DNA from: Bacteroides sp. MSB163 | Lineage (GTDB): Bacteria; Bacteroidota; Bacteroidia; Bacteroidales; Bacteroidaceae | DNA: 64,000 nucleotides | Direction: 5' to 3' | Assembly: GCF_036416795.1 (NCBI RefSeq) | Contig: NZ_CP143867.1 | Coordinates: forward strand, 62,001 to 126,000 | Shown here: piece after piece, positions 25,901 through 33,961 of the stretch | Numbering within the stretch: the first letter of the stretch is position 1 | Layout of the letters: each line of letters starts with the position of its first letter | The notes under the pieces: generated by a model | The model's input: only the letters and a program-made list of their open reading frames with translations | Database searches by the model: none | Told to the model about the DNA's origin: nothing | Position numbers and translations under genes: made by a program

Positions 25901-27816
25901 TTTGTTATTACCCGTTTAATCGTTCCGTCCGCATTGAATTCCATACGGTCAATGCATACTTCCCGATGCGTACCCGGACCATCTTTCAGGAAGTTCTTAT
26001 TAATACGATGGTAAACGATATACCACTCATCCGTACCCGGAATTTGTAACACTGCATTGTGTGCAGGACCGTAAATTTGTTTCTCCGGATTCTGAATCAG
26101 TACAATCGGATCTTTAGCTACCTCGATAGGTCCAAGCGGCGATTTAGATGTACCGTAAGCCACATGATAGTTGGGTGAACCGGTGTCATCTACCGACCAC
26201 ATAAAATAATAAAGTCCGTTACGGTAAAATACATAAGGAGCTTCGCGGAATGCATAATCCTGCAAGGTTCCTCCTTCGGGAGTCATTACCGTAAGTGTTT
26301 TCTTCTTGATGGAAATCATATCTTTATTCAGTTCGGCGCCGGCCATGTAGCCATTACCCCAATACAGATAGGGTTTACCGGATACAGGATCGGTGAAGAC
26401 ATCCACATCTATCTGCTGTCCATGTCCTACAGGAGAATCTGTAATGATGGGTTGTCCCAGATCGGTAAACGGTCCGGTAGGTGAGTCGGCCATTGCTACG
26501 CCGATTTGCTTTCCTCCGCCTTTGGCGGGATTGCCGCTATAATAAAAGAAGTACTTGTATTCTCCCTTGATGAGTTTTTCTTCAATACACGGTGCCCAGG
26601 CATTTCCATTCGCCCAAGGTACCTGTTCGGATTTCAAATCCAGCATAACGCCTTCATAGTTCCAGTTCTTCAGGTCGGTTGAAGAAAAAACAGTAAAGTA
26701 CCATCCACCCCAGCCGGGTTGTCCGTCGGTTGTGGAATAGATATAATATTTCTTTGTCTTGTTTGAGTATAAGATTTCAGGGTCGGCATGAAATCCGGGC
26801 AATACAGGGTTGTTCGGTATTGCACCCAATTCGGCAGGCTTGCCCCATTTATCCGTGATACGGATCAATTCATCGCGCGTGATAGGAATAATCGTTCCGT
26901 GGCGGGGATGGAAGTTCATCTTCACCTCACTGTCTATCACTTTGAAGTTCTTCAGGTCGGTAGTTTCCGTAAACTGATATTTACCTTTCATGTATACATC
27001 ATACATTAGTATATACTTATCCTGATTTATCAGTTTAAATGTGCCGGCACCTTCCACAGCATCCTTTGTTTGCTGCTTGTAATCCGGTTCTTCTTTCCAC
27101 TGACCGGAAGTCAGTGAACGGGTGGTTGCCACTTTAATACCGTTTCCATGTCCTTCTGTCTTATAGAACAGGTGGAAAACACCGTCTTTATAGACAATAT
27201 CCCCGTCAATACATGATTTCTTATTCTCCGGAATGAAGAGTGGCTTCGGTTCACCAATCAGATCTGTAAAGTCGTCATTGGCATACGCATAGTAGATGAT
27301 ATCGGCTCCACCGGCATACTGCATAGACCAGTACACCATATATTTTCCGGCTTCAGGGTCGAAAACCGTCTGCGGTGCCCAAACACGCTTCAGCTTTTCC
27401 TGTCCTTTATAACGTTTCTGCATATTAATGATGGAATGCGTCCAGTTTACAAGGTCATTGGACTTCAGCAGCACCATTGCACGGTTCGAATCCCAACCAT
27501 TGTCAGATACCATATCTGTCACCACCATATAAAAGGTATGCCCGTCCTGGCTTCTCAGGATATGCGGGTCGCGCACACCACCGGTCGAACTGATTACTTT
27601 CGAATCAAGAACGGGCTTGCCGTCATTCAGCGCCCAATATGTATATCCGTCCATACTTACGGCATAACATACGGCTTCTTCACTGATGTGGTTACCTGTA
27701 AAGTAGGTGAACAAATAAGCCACATAATCTTTTTCAACGATAGGATGTTGTTGCTGAGAGAATGAAGGCAATGTTATTGCCAACATCAAGCTAATTGCAA
27801 TTGCAAATTGTTTCAT
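25894..27816 (-). CDS. tandem GH43-GH43 glycosidase
   Basis: A 640-residue exported protein with two GH43 propellers. A signal peptide (1-21, ending PSFSQ) is followed by domain 1 (about 25-310), with base motif GVRDPHIL, WAPQTVFDPE and DAVEGAGTF. Domain 2 (about 320-640) has the classical arabinofuranosidase/xylosidase form GFHADPEIL, GNAWAPCIEE and FREAPYVFY. Domain 1 resembles the GH43 part of the neighbouring GH97-GH43 fusion. Both domains keep their catalytic acids, so both may be active on different arabinose linkages. The ATG at 27816 is preferred: it gives a clean signal peptide and follows GAGGA-like spacing, while the longer frame starts with GTG. It appears to be the first gene of a unit with its own promoter (27854-27861) after a terminator (27959-27996). 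Its last codons and stop fall within an inverted-repeat element. Confidence 0.9.
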   Translation of the reverse strand: MKQFAIAISLMLAITLPSFSQQQHPIVEKDYVAYLFTYFTGNHISEEAVCYAVSMDGYTYWALNDGKPVLDSKVISSTGGVRDPHILRSQDGHTFYMVVTDMVSDNGWDSNRAMVLLKSNDLVNWTHSIINMQKRYKGQEKLKRVWAPQTVFDPEAGKYMVYWSMQYAGGADIIYYAYANDDFTDLIGEPKPLFIPENKKSCIDGDIVYKDGVFHLFYKTEGHGNGIKVATTRSLTSGQWKEEPDYKQQTKDAVEGAGTFKLINQDKYILMYDVYMKGKYQFTETTDLKNFKVIDSEVKMNFHPRHGTIIPITRDELIRITDKWGKPAELGAIPNNPVLPGFHADPEILYSNKTKKYYIYSTTDGQPGWGGWYFTVFSSTDLKNWNYEGVMLDLKSEQVPWANGNAWAPCIEEKLIKGEYKYFFYYSGNPAKGGGKQIGVAMADSPTGPFTDLGQPIITDSPVGHGQQIDVDVFTDPVSGKPYLYWGNGYMAGAELNKDMISIKKKTLTVMTPEGGTLQDYAFREAPYVFYRNGLYYFMWSVDDTGSPNYHVAYGTSKSPLGPIEVAKDPIVLIQNPEKQIYGPAHNAVLQIPGTDEWYIVYHRINKNFLKDGPGTHREVCIDRMEFNADGTIKRVITNN

Positions 27817-27853
27817 AGTATTCCTCATAAAATTCACGTTAGTTATTGGGTGT

Positions 27854-27925
27854 CAAAAATACACATAAAATAAGAGATATACTACCACGAATCATGCAAA
27901 AAGGGAATAATTTTGTGTCATTTCA
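27854..27925 (-). promoter_or_regulatory. promoter and upstream motif for GH43-GH43, paralogue of the DUF2264 promoter
   Basis: The -7 box TATTTTTG (27854-27861, minus) lies 37 bp before the ATG. On the plus strand, 20 bp further out, is ACTACCACGAATCATGCAAAA, continuing to GGG..AT and GTCATTTC (to 27925). The DUF2264 promoter at 31845-31915 has the same elements at almost the same distances. This suggests one regulator for both. Confidence 0.55.
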
Positions 27926-27958
27926 TTAAAAAACAAAGTTTTACCCAGGTTATTAAAC

Positions 27959-27996
27959 CAAAATGGAGCTTGCCAATGCCGACAAACTCCATTTTG
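27959..27996 (-). terminator. hairpin after GH105
   Basis: CAAAATGGAG (27959-27968) pairs perfectly with CTCCATTTTG (27987-27996). On the minus strand it is followed by GTTTAATAA, a weak T-tract. It sits 24 bp past the GH105 stop and probably ends or weakens transcription from the upstream half of the PUL. Confidence 0.6.
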
Positions 27997-28020
27997 TATC
28001 TTCTGGAAAAAATAGAATAA

Positions 28021-29163
28021 TCAATTCAGAAATCGTACCATTTCGCAAGCCGCCAGTAAGAAAGCCCCTACTCCAAAGTTAGCTGTTGAATTGGCATCTA
28101 CCACTTGTCCCGGAATGGCCTTCTCACCGATAGGCTGCACATAGCCGATGCGTCCATCCGGTTGCAAAGCAACAGTCGTCAGATACTTCCAGGCTTTTTC
28201 TATTACAGGCTGATAAGTAGCCTTATCCAAAAAGCCGTTATTCATACCCCACAGCAGACCATAGGTAAAGAAAGCAGTGCCACTGGTTTCCGGTCCGGGA
28301 GCATGCTCCGGATCAAGCAGACTCCGTGTCCAGTATCCTTCCGGTTGCTGACAGGTAGCCACAGCTTTTGCCATCGCACGGTAACGGTCTATATATTCCT
28401 GACGGTATTTATCCGTTTCAGGCAAATCTTTCAGGACTTTAGCCAAAGCAGCTAAAACCCATCCATCTCCACGAGCCCAGAAATCTTTCTTACCATTCAC
28501 ACTTTTATGTTTAGGATAGATATATTTTCCGTCACGATAATAAAGCGCATCTTCCGGATCGTACATCAGACTGTCGGCAAATGCCCAGTACTCATGCAGT
28601 TTCTCCAGGTAAAGCGGATTGTCGGTAATCTTATATAGTTTAGTCATCACAGGCATCACCATGTAAAGACCGTCAGCCCACCACCAATAATCATTCTTAT
28701 CCGTACTCATCTGATATTCCATTACTTCGCGGGCACGAGCTATTTTTTGAGTATCCGGTTCTATATTGTATAAATCGGCATACGTCTGAAAACAAATTTG
28801 GTAATCACCAAAAAGCACATAATCGTCACTCTCGCCATAGCTGTATTTCCATTCGGCTTTATTATCCGACTTAGCACCTTTCCATTGATTATGTTCAGCC
28901 CAAGCCTTGGAGTAGTTCATGAAATCGGAGTCACCAGTCAGAAAGAACGCTTCCATGTTACCACTATGGTAAGCTGCATTGTCCCAGAAAGAGCGTCCGT
29001 GCTCAGGATTCTGAGTTTGCCAGTAGTTATTCACTTTATAAATAATATCCACAATCTCTTTGGCCTCATCCTTGGGAGACGCGCAAGCCAACATTCCGTT
29101 CAGACAAAAAGCCAGAACCAGAATGTTTCCGAAATACTTTTTCATACTAATATGCTTATTCAT
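28021..29163 (-). CDS. GH105 unsaturated glucuronyl/galacturonyl hydrolase-like lipoprotein
   Basis: A 380-residue (alpha/alpha)6-barrel enzyme that hydrates and releases 4,5-unsaturated uronic acid from the ends produced by lyases. A signal sequence with a plausible lipobox (GMLACAS) precedes the helical-hairpin repeats. The family signatures WWWADGLYMVMP, FWARGDGWVL and ETSGTAFFTYGLLWG are present, with the catalytic acid region around WADGLYM. A second ATG at 29145 also gives a good signal peptide. It follows the BNR_4 protein by 71 bp on the same strand. If BNR_4 is a lyase, this enzyme would remove the unsaturated glucuronate it leaves; if not, it would act on lyase products from elsewhere. 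Confidence 0.88.
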   Translation of the reverse strand: MNKHISMKKYFGNILVLAFCLNGMLACASPKDEAKEIVDIIYKVNNYWQTQNPEHGRSFWDNAAYHSGNMEAFFLTGDSDFMNYSKAWAEHNQWKGAKSDNKAEWKYSYGESDDYVLFGDYQICFQTYADLYNIEPDTQKIARAREVMEYQMSTDKNDYWWWADGLYMVMPVMTKLYKITDNPLYLEKLHEYWAFADSLMYDPEDALYYRDGKYIYPKHKSVNGKKDFWARGDGWVLAALAKVLKDLPETDKYRQEYIDRYRAMAKAVATCQQPEGYWTRSLLDPEHAPGPETSGTAFFTYGLLWGMNNGFLDKATYQPVIEKAWKYLTTVALQPDGRIGYVQPIGEKAIPGQVVDANSTANFGVGAFLLAACEMVRFLN

Positions 29164-29234
29164 TTAATTAATCTATTTACCTTATTCATATTCAAATCAT
29201 TAGGAATGCTTCGCGTTTCCTCTAATGGGAACTG

Positions 29235-30521
29235 TTATCTCACTTCCAGCACATACACCGGCTGAGGAACAAAATCCACCATACGCTCTCCATCCCCTTG
29301 CTTGGTATGTTGCACAAAGAGATGAAGACGGCGTTTTTGTTTCCAAAGTTCCGTATCATGCGACGGTTCCCAGGCATCTACCGGAAAATCCGTCAAATCA
29401 GTAAAAGTCCATTCACCCGTCCCGACTGCTGACGCATGCGCCATTGACACCCGGCTTCCCCGTTCTTCGTCGCGGAAGATATAGAAGATTTCACCGCCAT
29501 CTACCACGATACGCGGACGGGCAATGGGAATCATCTTGGTACCGCCCCCTTTCAACGAAAAAGGCGTCCGGCGATCCGAAACCTGGCGGTTACGCCACAT
29601 GGCACCGTCATACCATACAATACGGTATTGGGGGATTTCACTGTCGGGATCACGCCAGTAAGTCGCGATATAAGGATTGCCGCCCGCATCGGCACTCATA
29701 CTGGTCTGATTGATCAATTCAGAATTTTGCGGAATGCGGCAGGCATATTCCGCATTGTTATAGCGGATAGGCAACTCATACTTCTTGCCATTCGCCTTAT
29801 ACCATGTCACGCCATTGTCAAAGGAACGGGCATAACAAAGATCATGGTTCGTCTCCACATGCCACGTTTCACGCCACACCCAGGATAGGTGGATAGTACC
29901 TTGCTCATCCACATAGAGCTGCCAGTAAGCATTCCTCTTATCTTCACCGTCAATCAGAACATCCTGTACCCGGCTCCATTTCCTTTCTTTCACGGAATAG
30001 CGGTTCATCACCAGATTGCCCCGGCCGGAAGAACCGGAACGGTAGACGAAAAGTAAATCGCCCCCTTTCAGCGGATAGAACTCCGGGTAAGTGACATTTC
30101 CTTCATCTACACCCGTCATGGGTTCCTTATCTCCGAGTTCCAGTGTATACGGAGCTGTGCTGCGGCAATAGTTCAACTTATGTCCGTGATGATCGAACGA
30201 GAGATGCAGATAACCATCCCCGTCCAGCATCATACTTATAATATTATGGGCGTCTTTTACGTTTCCTTTGTATTGTGTCCGGTTCAGCGTCCACCGGTCG
30301 GAATTCAGTTTCCGCTTACCCAGCACCAGATAACCATCCGCATCATAATAACAGATATATTGCTCATCCCCTTGCGTCACAAGGGAGTTGTTGCGAAATA
30401 CAGTTGTGTTGACTGACGTTTGGCTATATCCCTGTCCCACTTCCACAAGCCGGGCCTGCTGTGCCCGGAGTGTGAAAGTCGTTGAGAGAATTAGAAAGAA
30501 AAGGAGAATGTATCTGTTCAT
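29235..30521 (-). CDS. BNR_4-type beta-propeller protein, candidate rhamnosidase or rhamnose-glucuronate lyase
   Basis: A 428-residue exported seven-bladed-propeller-type protein. The ATG at 30521 is chosen because it starts a signal peptide (MNRYILLFFLILSTTFTLRA); the longer frame runs into the DUF2264 gene. The BNR_4 hallmarks DAHNIISMMLDGDGYLHLSF and DHHGHKLNYCRS, with conserved histidines, are present near residues 85-120, followed by TYPEFYPLKGGDLLFVYRSG and SWVWRETWHVETNHDLCYAR. From memory, this fold class includes GH145 alpha-L-rhamnosidases and lyases of PL24/25/27 type that act on ulvan or on Rha-GlcA caps of arabinogalactan. Next to GH105 and DUF2264, removal of a Rha-GlcA cap is the best guess. 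I cannot decide hydrolase versus lyase from the sequence. Confidence 0.78.
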   Translation of the reverse strand: MNRYILLFFLILSTTFTLRAQQARLVEVGQGYSQTSVNTTVFRNNSLVTQGDEQYICYYDADGYLVLGKRKLNSDRWTLNRTQYKGNVKDAHNIISMMLDGDGYLHLSFDHHGHKLNYCRSTAPYTLELGDKEPMTGVDEGNVTYPEFYPLKGGDLLFVYRSGSSGRGNLVMNRYSVKERKWSRVQDVLIDGEDKRNAYWQLYVDEQGTIHLSWVWRETWHVETNHDLCYARSFDNGVTWYKANGKKYELPIRYNNAEYACRIPQNSELINQTSMSADAGGNPYIATYWRDPDSEIPQYRIVWYDGAMWRNRQVSDRRTPFSLKGGGTKMIPIARPRIVVDGGEIFYIFRDEERGSRVSMAHASAVGTGEWTFTDLTDFPVDAWEPSHDTELWKQKRRLHLFVQHTKQGDGERMVDFVPQPVYVLEVR

Positions 30522-30561
30522 GATATCCTTATTTAAGAGGAAAAATAGGCAGCTTACCGTT

Positions 30562-31812
30562 TTAGTCATGATAAGCGTGATCTTTCGGAAAATCTTCTCC
30601 ACCCCATGCTTTCTTTGATGTCCACGGTTGCGGTGCATCCGTCCAGAAGGGAGCATCGGCAGGTAATCCTAACGGCAGGAAGGCAAGTGAGGCCAGATAC
30701 AAGCTGCCATTGTTGGTATACCAATCCGATATATTAGGTTGAGAACCGTTGAAACCCAATGTCAGATAGCCTTCCGCATTGAAGTTGTGATTATCACCGA
30801 ACATACGCTGAATGACGGCGGTCATCGCCGCACGCACCTGTCCGGCAGGCAATTCCTTTGGTAACCAACCACGCAATGACAGCAAGGCAAGCGGTTGCAG
30901 TACACCGGTACGGTAAGTAATCGAACGGCCAAAGACCGGGAAAGTACCTTCGGGAGAAACAAAACGTTCCAATATCATGCCGAAACGCTGCATACGCTTC
31001 AAGGCTTTCGGGAAGTTTCCACCTTTTACATTCCAGATATTCTGCTTTCCGCCATTTGTCATCACTTCAAGGCATTCCACATACATGGGGTGGAGCACAA
31101 AACTATTGTAATAATCGAAGGCGAAATCCTCTCCGTCACTGTACCAGCCATCTCCTACATACCATTCATCGACTTTACGCAAAGCTGAAGTGATACGGTA
31201 ATAATCCGTCTGGGCACCCGCCTTTTTCAGGAAGCACTCAACAGTTGAAGAGAATAATAACCAATTCGTATAGGGGGGATCTACCCGACGCAGTTGCTGG
31301 AATTCAGCAATATAACGTTGTTTTGTCAAATCATCCAATGGAACCCACAAAGCGTCATATCCACGCAAAAAGCTTTCAGCTATATAAGCGGCATCCACCA
31401 GGGGTTGTCCCTCTTTCCGCCACAACAGATAATCTTTACTTTCCGGATCTACGGATTGAGCATAGCTCTTTAATGCCCATTCACGCAATTGTTTGCGTTG
31501 TTTTCCTTCCGCCGTATCATCATCGGGCAGTGACAACCACGGAGCCAGTCCGGCCATCAACCGTCCGAAGCATTCCATATAAGTCACCCGTTTATCACGA
31601 CCGTCCCATGTAGGGCTCAACTCTACCAGCATATTTTCCTGCAACTTGCCTTCGCTCATATTGCTGAGTACAGGTGCTGCCATCTGGTACAGAATTCCCG
31701 CCCAAAGTTCACGATCAGACTTTACTTTTTCCGTTTTCTTTTTTGCCGAAACATTGATGGGAACCAGCAAGGCTACAATCAATAGTAGCCACAAATATTT
31801 CCACGTTTTCAT
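30562..31812 (-). CDS. DUF2264 family protein, short form
   Basis: A 416-residue exported helical-barrel protein. It is recognised as DUF2264 by YMECFGRLMAGLAPWLSL, NWLLFSSTVECFLKKAG, VGDGWYSDGEDFAFDYYNSF and FGRSITYRTGVLQPLALLSL. A signal peptide (about 1-23, ending NVSAK) is present. The ATG at 31812 is used because the longer frame begins with TTG. It consists of the conserved core only and ends shortly after GGEDFPKDHAYHD, whereas the paralogue at 51623 has about 250 further residues. I recall that some DUF2264 proteins have been placed in a beta-glucuronidase glycoside hydrolase family (GH154), but I cannot verify that here. It has a good promoter directly upstream and lies 40 bp before the BNR_4 ATG. 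Confidence 0.8.
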   Translation of the reverse strand: MKTWKYLWLLLIVALLVPINVSAKKKTEKVKSDRELWAGILYQMAAPVLSNMSEGKLQENMLVELSPTWDGRDKRVTYMECFGRLMAGLAPWLSLPDDDTAEGKQRKQLREWALKSYAQSVDPESKDYLLWRKEGQPLVDAAYIAESFLRGYDALWVPLDDLTKQRYIAEFQQLRRVDPPYTNWLLFSSTVECFLKKAGAQTDYYRITSALRKVDEWYVGDGWYSDGEDFAFDYYNSFVLHPMYVECLEVMTNGGKQNIWNVKGGNFPKALKRMQRFGMILERFVSPEGTFPVFGRSITYRTGVLQPLALLSLRGWLPKELPAGQVRAAMTAVIQRMFGDNHNFNAEGYLTLGFNGSQPNISDWYTNNGSLYLASLAFLPLGLPADAPFWTDAPQPWTSKKAWGGEDFPKDHAYHD

Positions 31813-31844
31813 GATATTCAATTATAAGTTGTTTTTCATCACTG

Positions 31845-31915
31845 CAAATATATCCATTTCATAAGAAAACGAACTACTACAAATGTTGCAAAAGAGGGTA
31901 TTTATCGGTCATTTC
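31845..31915 (-). promoter_or_regulatory. promoter and upstream motif for DUF2264-BNR_4-GH105
   Basis: The -7 box TATATTTG (31845-31852, minus) lies 33 bp before the ATG at 31812. On the plus strand, 21 bp further out, is CTACTACAAATGTTGCAAAA, then GAGGGTAT and GTCATTTC (to 31915). This matches the region upstream of GH43-GH43 (27854-27925) in order and spacing, so both are likely bound by one activator. Confidence 0.55.
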
Positions 31916-31964
31916 CGCTATAAAATGCATAGTTCTCAGGAAAATCAGATCTTTTCCATCTTTT

Positions 31965-33869
31965 CTATTGCTTCTGATATACCCGTACATAGTCTATTTC
32001 ATAACGCATGGGGATTCCTTTATCATCAATCTCTCCACCGTTTATGCCACCAAGAGCCAAGTTCAGCAAAAGATATTGTGGCATGCGGAAGGGGTTCGTT
32101 CCTTTTCCGATGGTACCGTTAACAGTCTCGCTCAAAGGAATTTCATTCAGCAATTCATCATCCAGATAGATTTTAATGGCCGTTTCATCCCAATCCATAC
32201 GCCAGATGTGAAACTTATCCGCCCATGCCGGATCTTTATCTGTAAAATGAGTAAAAGGAATCGCTTTACTATTCCATTTTGCATTCCACTGCCAATTAGT
32301 TCCCCAGGCAGCATTTGCCAGAATATGCGGTTCACCTTTGATACGATAGTATTCCATTATGTCAATCTCGCCACACGAAGGCCATTCCATACCACTGCCC
32401 AAAGTCCAAATAGCCGGCCATACCCCTCCGCTCACGGGAATCTTGGCACGAATCTCGAATCTGCCGTACAGGAACTCTTTCTTACCGGCCGTAGTGATGC
32501 ACGAGGAAGTGTACTCAATGAACTCCCGATTCTTCCGCCAATCGTTACTTCCGGCCTCATACCAGGGATTTTTACGTCCTTTTTCTTTTCGTGCTTCAAT
32601 AATCAGCTTTCCATCTTTGCAGTAAGCATTACCTTTCTGATACCACTGGGCTTCTTCATTGCGTGCAAAACCATTATCATAGCTCCAAACAGTCGTATCC
32701 GGAAGACCGTCTGTATTAAATTCATCACTCCATACCTGTTTCCACTCCGATTGAGCGGACAGATTTACCTCGTCCGTCCACTCAATAAACGGCCCCCCCA
32801 GTTCATCAAACTGTATAGGCAGCCAAATATGCCCGGAATACATCAGACTCTTCGGTTTCCAAACATCAGCCATAAATATAAAGCGGTTCTCCGGCAACTC
32901 TAATACGAACGTACTTTGTCCACCAAAGGTTTTCTCACTGTTCTGTCCGCGGCATGGATTAGGATGTTGCTTCCACGGCCCCCAAATGGAAGACGCTGAA
33001 AACATACGGGCTTCATTAGGATCCCAACCGGTACATCCGGAAGTAATCATCCAATACATATTATCTTTTTTGAATAGGGCCGGTGCTTCGTTATGTCCAC
33101 CGGGAAAGATACGAATATAACGCCCTGAATGCTGCAAATAATCATCTGTCAGTTCTGCAATATGCAAAGTCAGATTCTCTTCTGAAGAATAAATGTGATA
33201 AGCTTTACCATCGTCATCCACAAATAAAGTCATATCACGAGACATTTGTCCGCCTTCTAAATCGCGTTTCACAAATAGTCCCTGATTAACGGCTTTGTAC
33301 CACTCCGGAGTCCACCACTTTTTATATTTCTTCATATTCCATGTCAGCTTCCGATCTGCCTCAGACATATTCTCCGGATAGATTCCGGGGTTCACCCGTC
33401 CGGAACGAACAAAGCGGTAAGGTCCCTCCGGTCTGTCACTGACGGCCACAGCCGCACGGGCGGGGCCATAACCTTGGCCTTTCAGTTCCAGATGGAACCA
33501 CATTACAAACTTCCCGGTCTTCTGATTATATATCACTTTGGGGCGCTCCATGATGCAACCACGTTCAATATCGTTTCCGGGTTCTTCGGATACGGCAAGT
33601 GCTATGCCTTTGTGAGTCCAATTCTGCAAATCGGAAGATGCATAACAGTTCACTCCCACTTCGGTAGTGAAGCCGTTCTCAGGGCGATGTTCGCCAAACC
33701 AGTAATATAATCCATTATGAAATAAAACACCGCCACCATGGGCGTTGATATGGTGCCCGCCTGTATCTTTCCACAAATTATTAGAGATACTTTGAGCCTG
33801 CGATGCCGGAAGCCAGCTAATCGCTATTAATAACGACAGAAATATTCTATTTATCATAAACTTTATCAT
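31965..33869 (-). CDS. GH43-GH16 fusion, candidate exo- plus endo-beta-1,3-galactanase
   Basis: A 634-residue exported protein. After a signal peptide (about 1-26) comes a GH43-type propeller (about 30-370) with HHINAHGGGVLFHNGLYYWF at its start. This form, with no Asp at the usual base position, is typical of the exo-beta-1,3-galactanase branch of GH43 (subfamily 24 as I recall). The second half (about 378-634) is a GH16 jelly roll with the catalytic triad Glu501-Asp503-Glu506 in GEIDIMEYY, together with GVWPAIWTLG and FHIWRMDWDE. One polypeptide thus carries likely backbone-trimming and backbone-cutting activities. The GH16 half is a close relative of the GH16 in the gene upstream (33962-35452). 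An in-frame ATG at 33857 also fits the signal peptide. Confidence 0.87.
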   Translation of the reverse strand: MIKFMINRIFLSLLIAISWLPASQAQSISNNLWKDTGGHHINAHGGGVLFHNGLYYWFGEHRPENGFTTEVGVNCYASSDLQNWTHKGIALAVSEEPGNDIERGCIMERPKVIYNQKTGKFVMWFHLELKGQGYGPARAAVAVSDRPEGPYRFVRSGRVNPGIYPENMSEADRKLTWNMKKYKKWWTPEWYKAVNQGLFVKRDLEGGQMSRDMTLFVDDDGKAYHIYSSEENLTLHIAELTDDYLQHSGRYIRIFPGGHNEAPALFKKDNMYWMITSGCTGWDPNEARMFSASSIWGPWKQHPNPCRGQNSEKTFGGQSTFVLELPENRFIFMADVWKPKSLMYSGHIWLPIQFDELGGPFIEWTDEVNLSAQSEWKQVWSDEFNTDGLPDTTVWSYDNGFARNEEAQWYQKGNAYCKDGKLIIEARKEKGRKNPWYEAGSNDWRKNREFIEYTSSCITTAGKKEFLYGRFEIRAKIPVSGGVWPAIWTLGSGMEWPSCGEIDIMEYYRIKGEPHILANAAWGTNWQWNAKWNSKAIPFTHFTDKDPAWADKFHIWRMDWDETAIKIYLDDELLNEIPLSETVNGTIGKGTNPFRMPQYLLLNLALGGINGGEIDDKGIPMRYEIDYVRVYQKQ

Positions 33870-33896
33870 CCCACTATTTATTTACCTTAAAACAAT

Positions 33897-33946
33897 ATAT
33901 CCCGCATTGTCCCAAAGTAAACAATACTTCCGACAATACGGGATAT
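33897..33946 (-). terminator. strong hairpin between the surface-protein genes and the enzyme genes
   Basis: ATATCCCG-n-ATTGTC (from 33897) pairs with GACAAT-n-CGGGATAT (to 33946), with one mismatch. On the minus strand it is followed by ATTGTTTT. Placed 15 bp after the GH16 lipoprotein stop and 27 bp before the next ATG, it probably acts as a partial terminator or 3-prime-end stabiliser that sets the ratio of surface proteins to enzymes. Confidence 0.6.
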
Positions 33947-33961
33947 AATAATTTCATTCAC

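Noticed and set aside
31968..32903. 311-codon open frame on the plus strand
   Set aside because: It is antisense to the GH16 and late GH43 portions of the fusion enzyme and has no start signals or domain.
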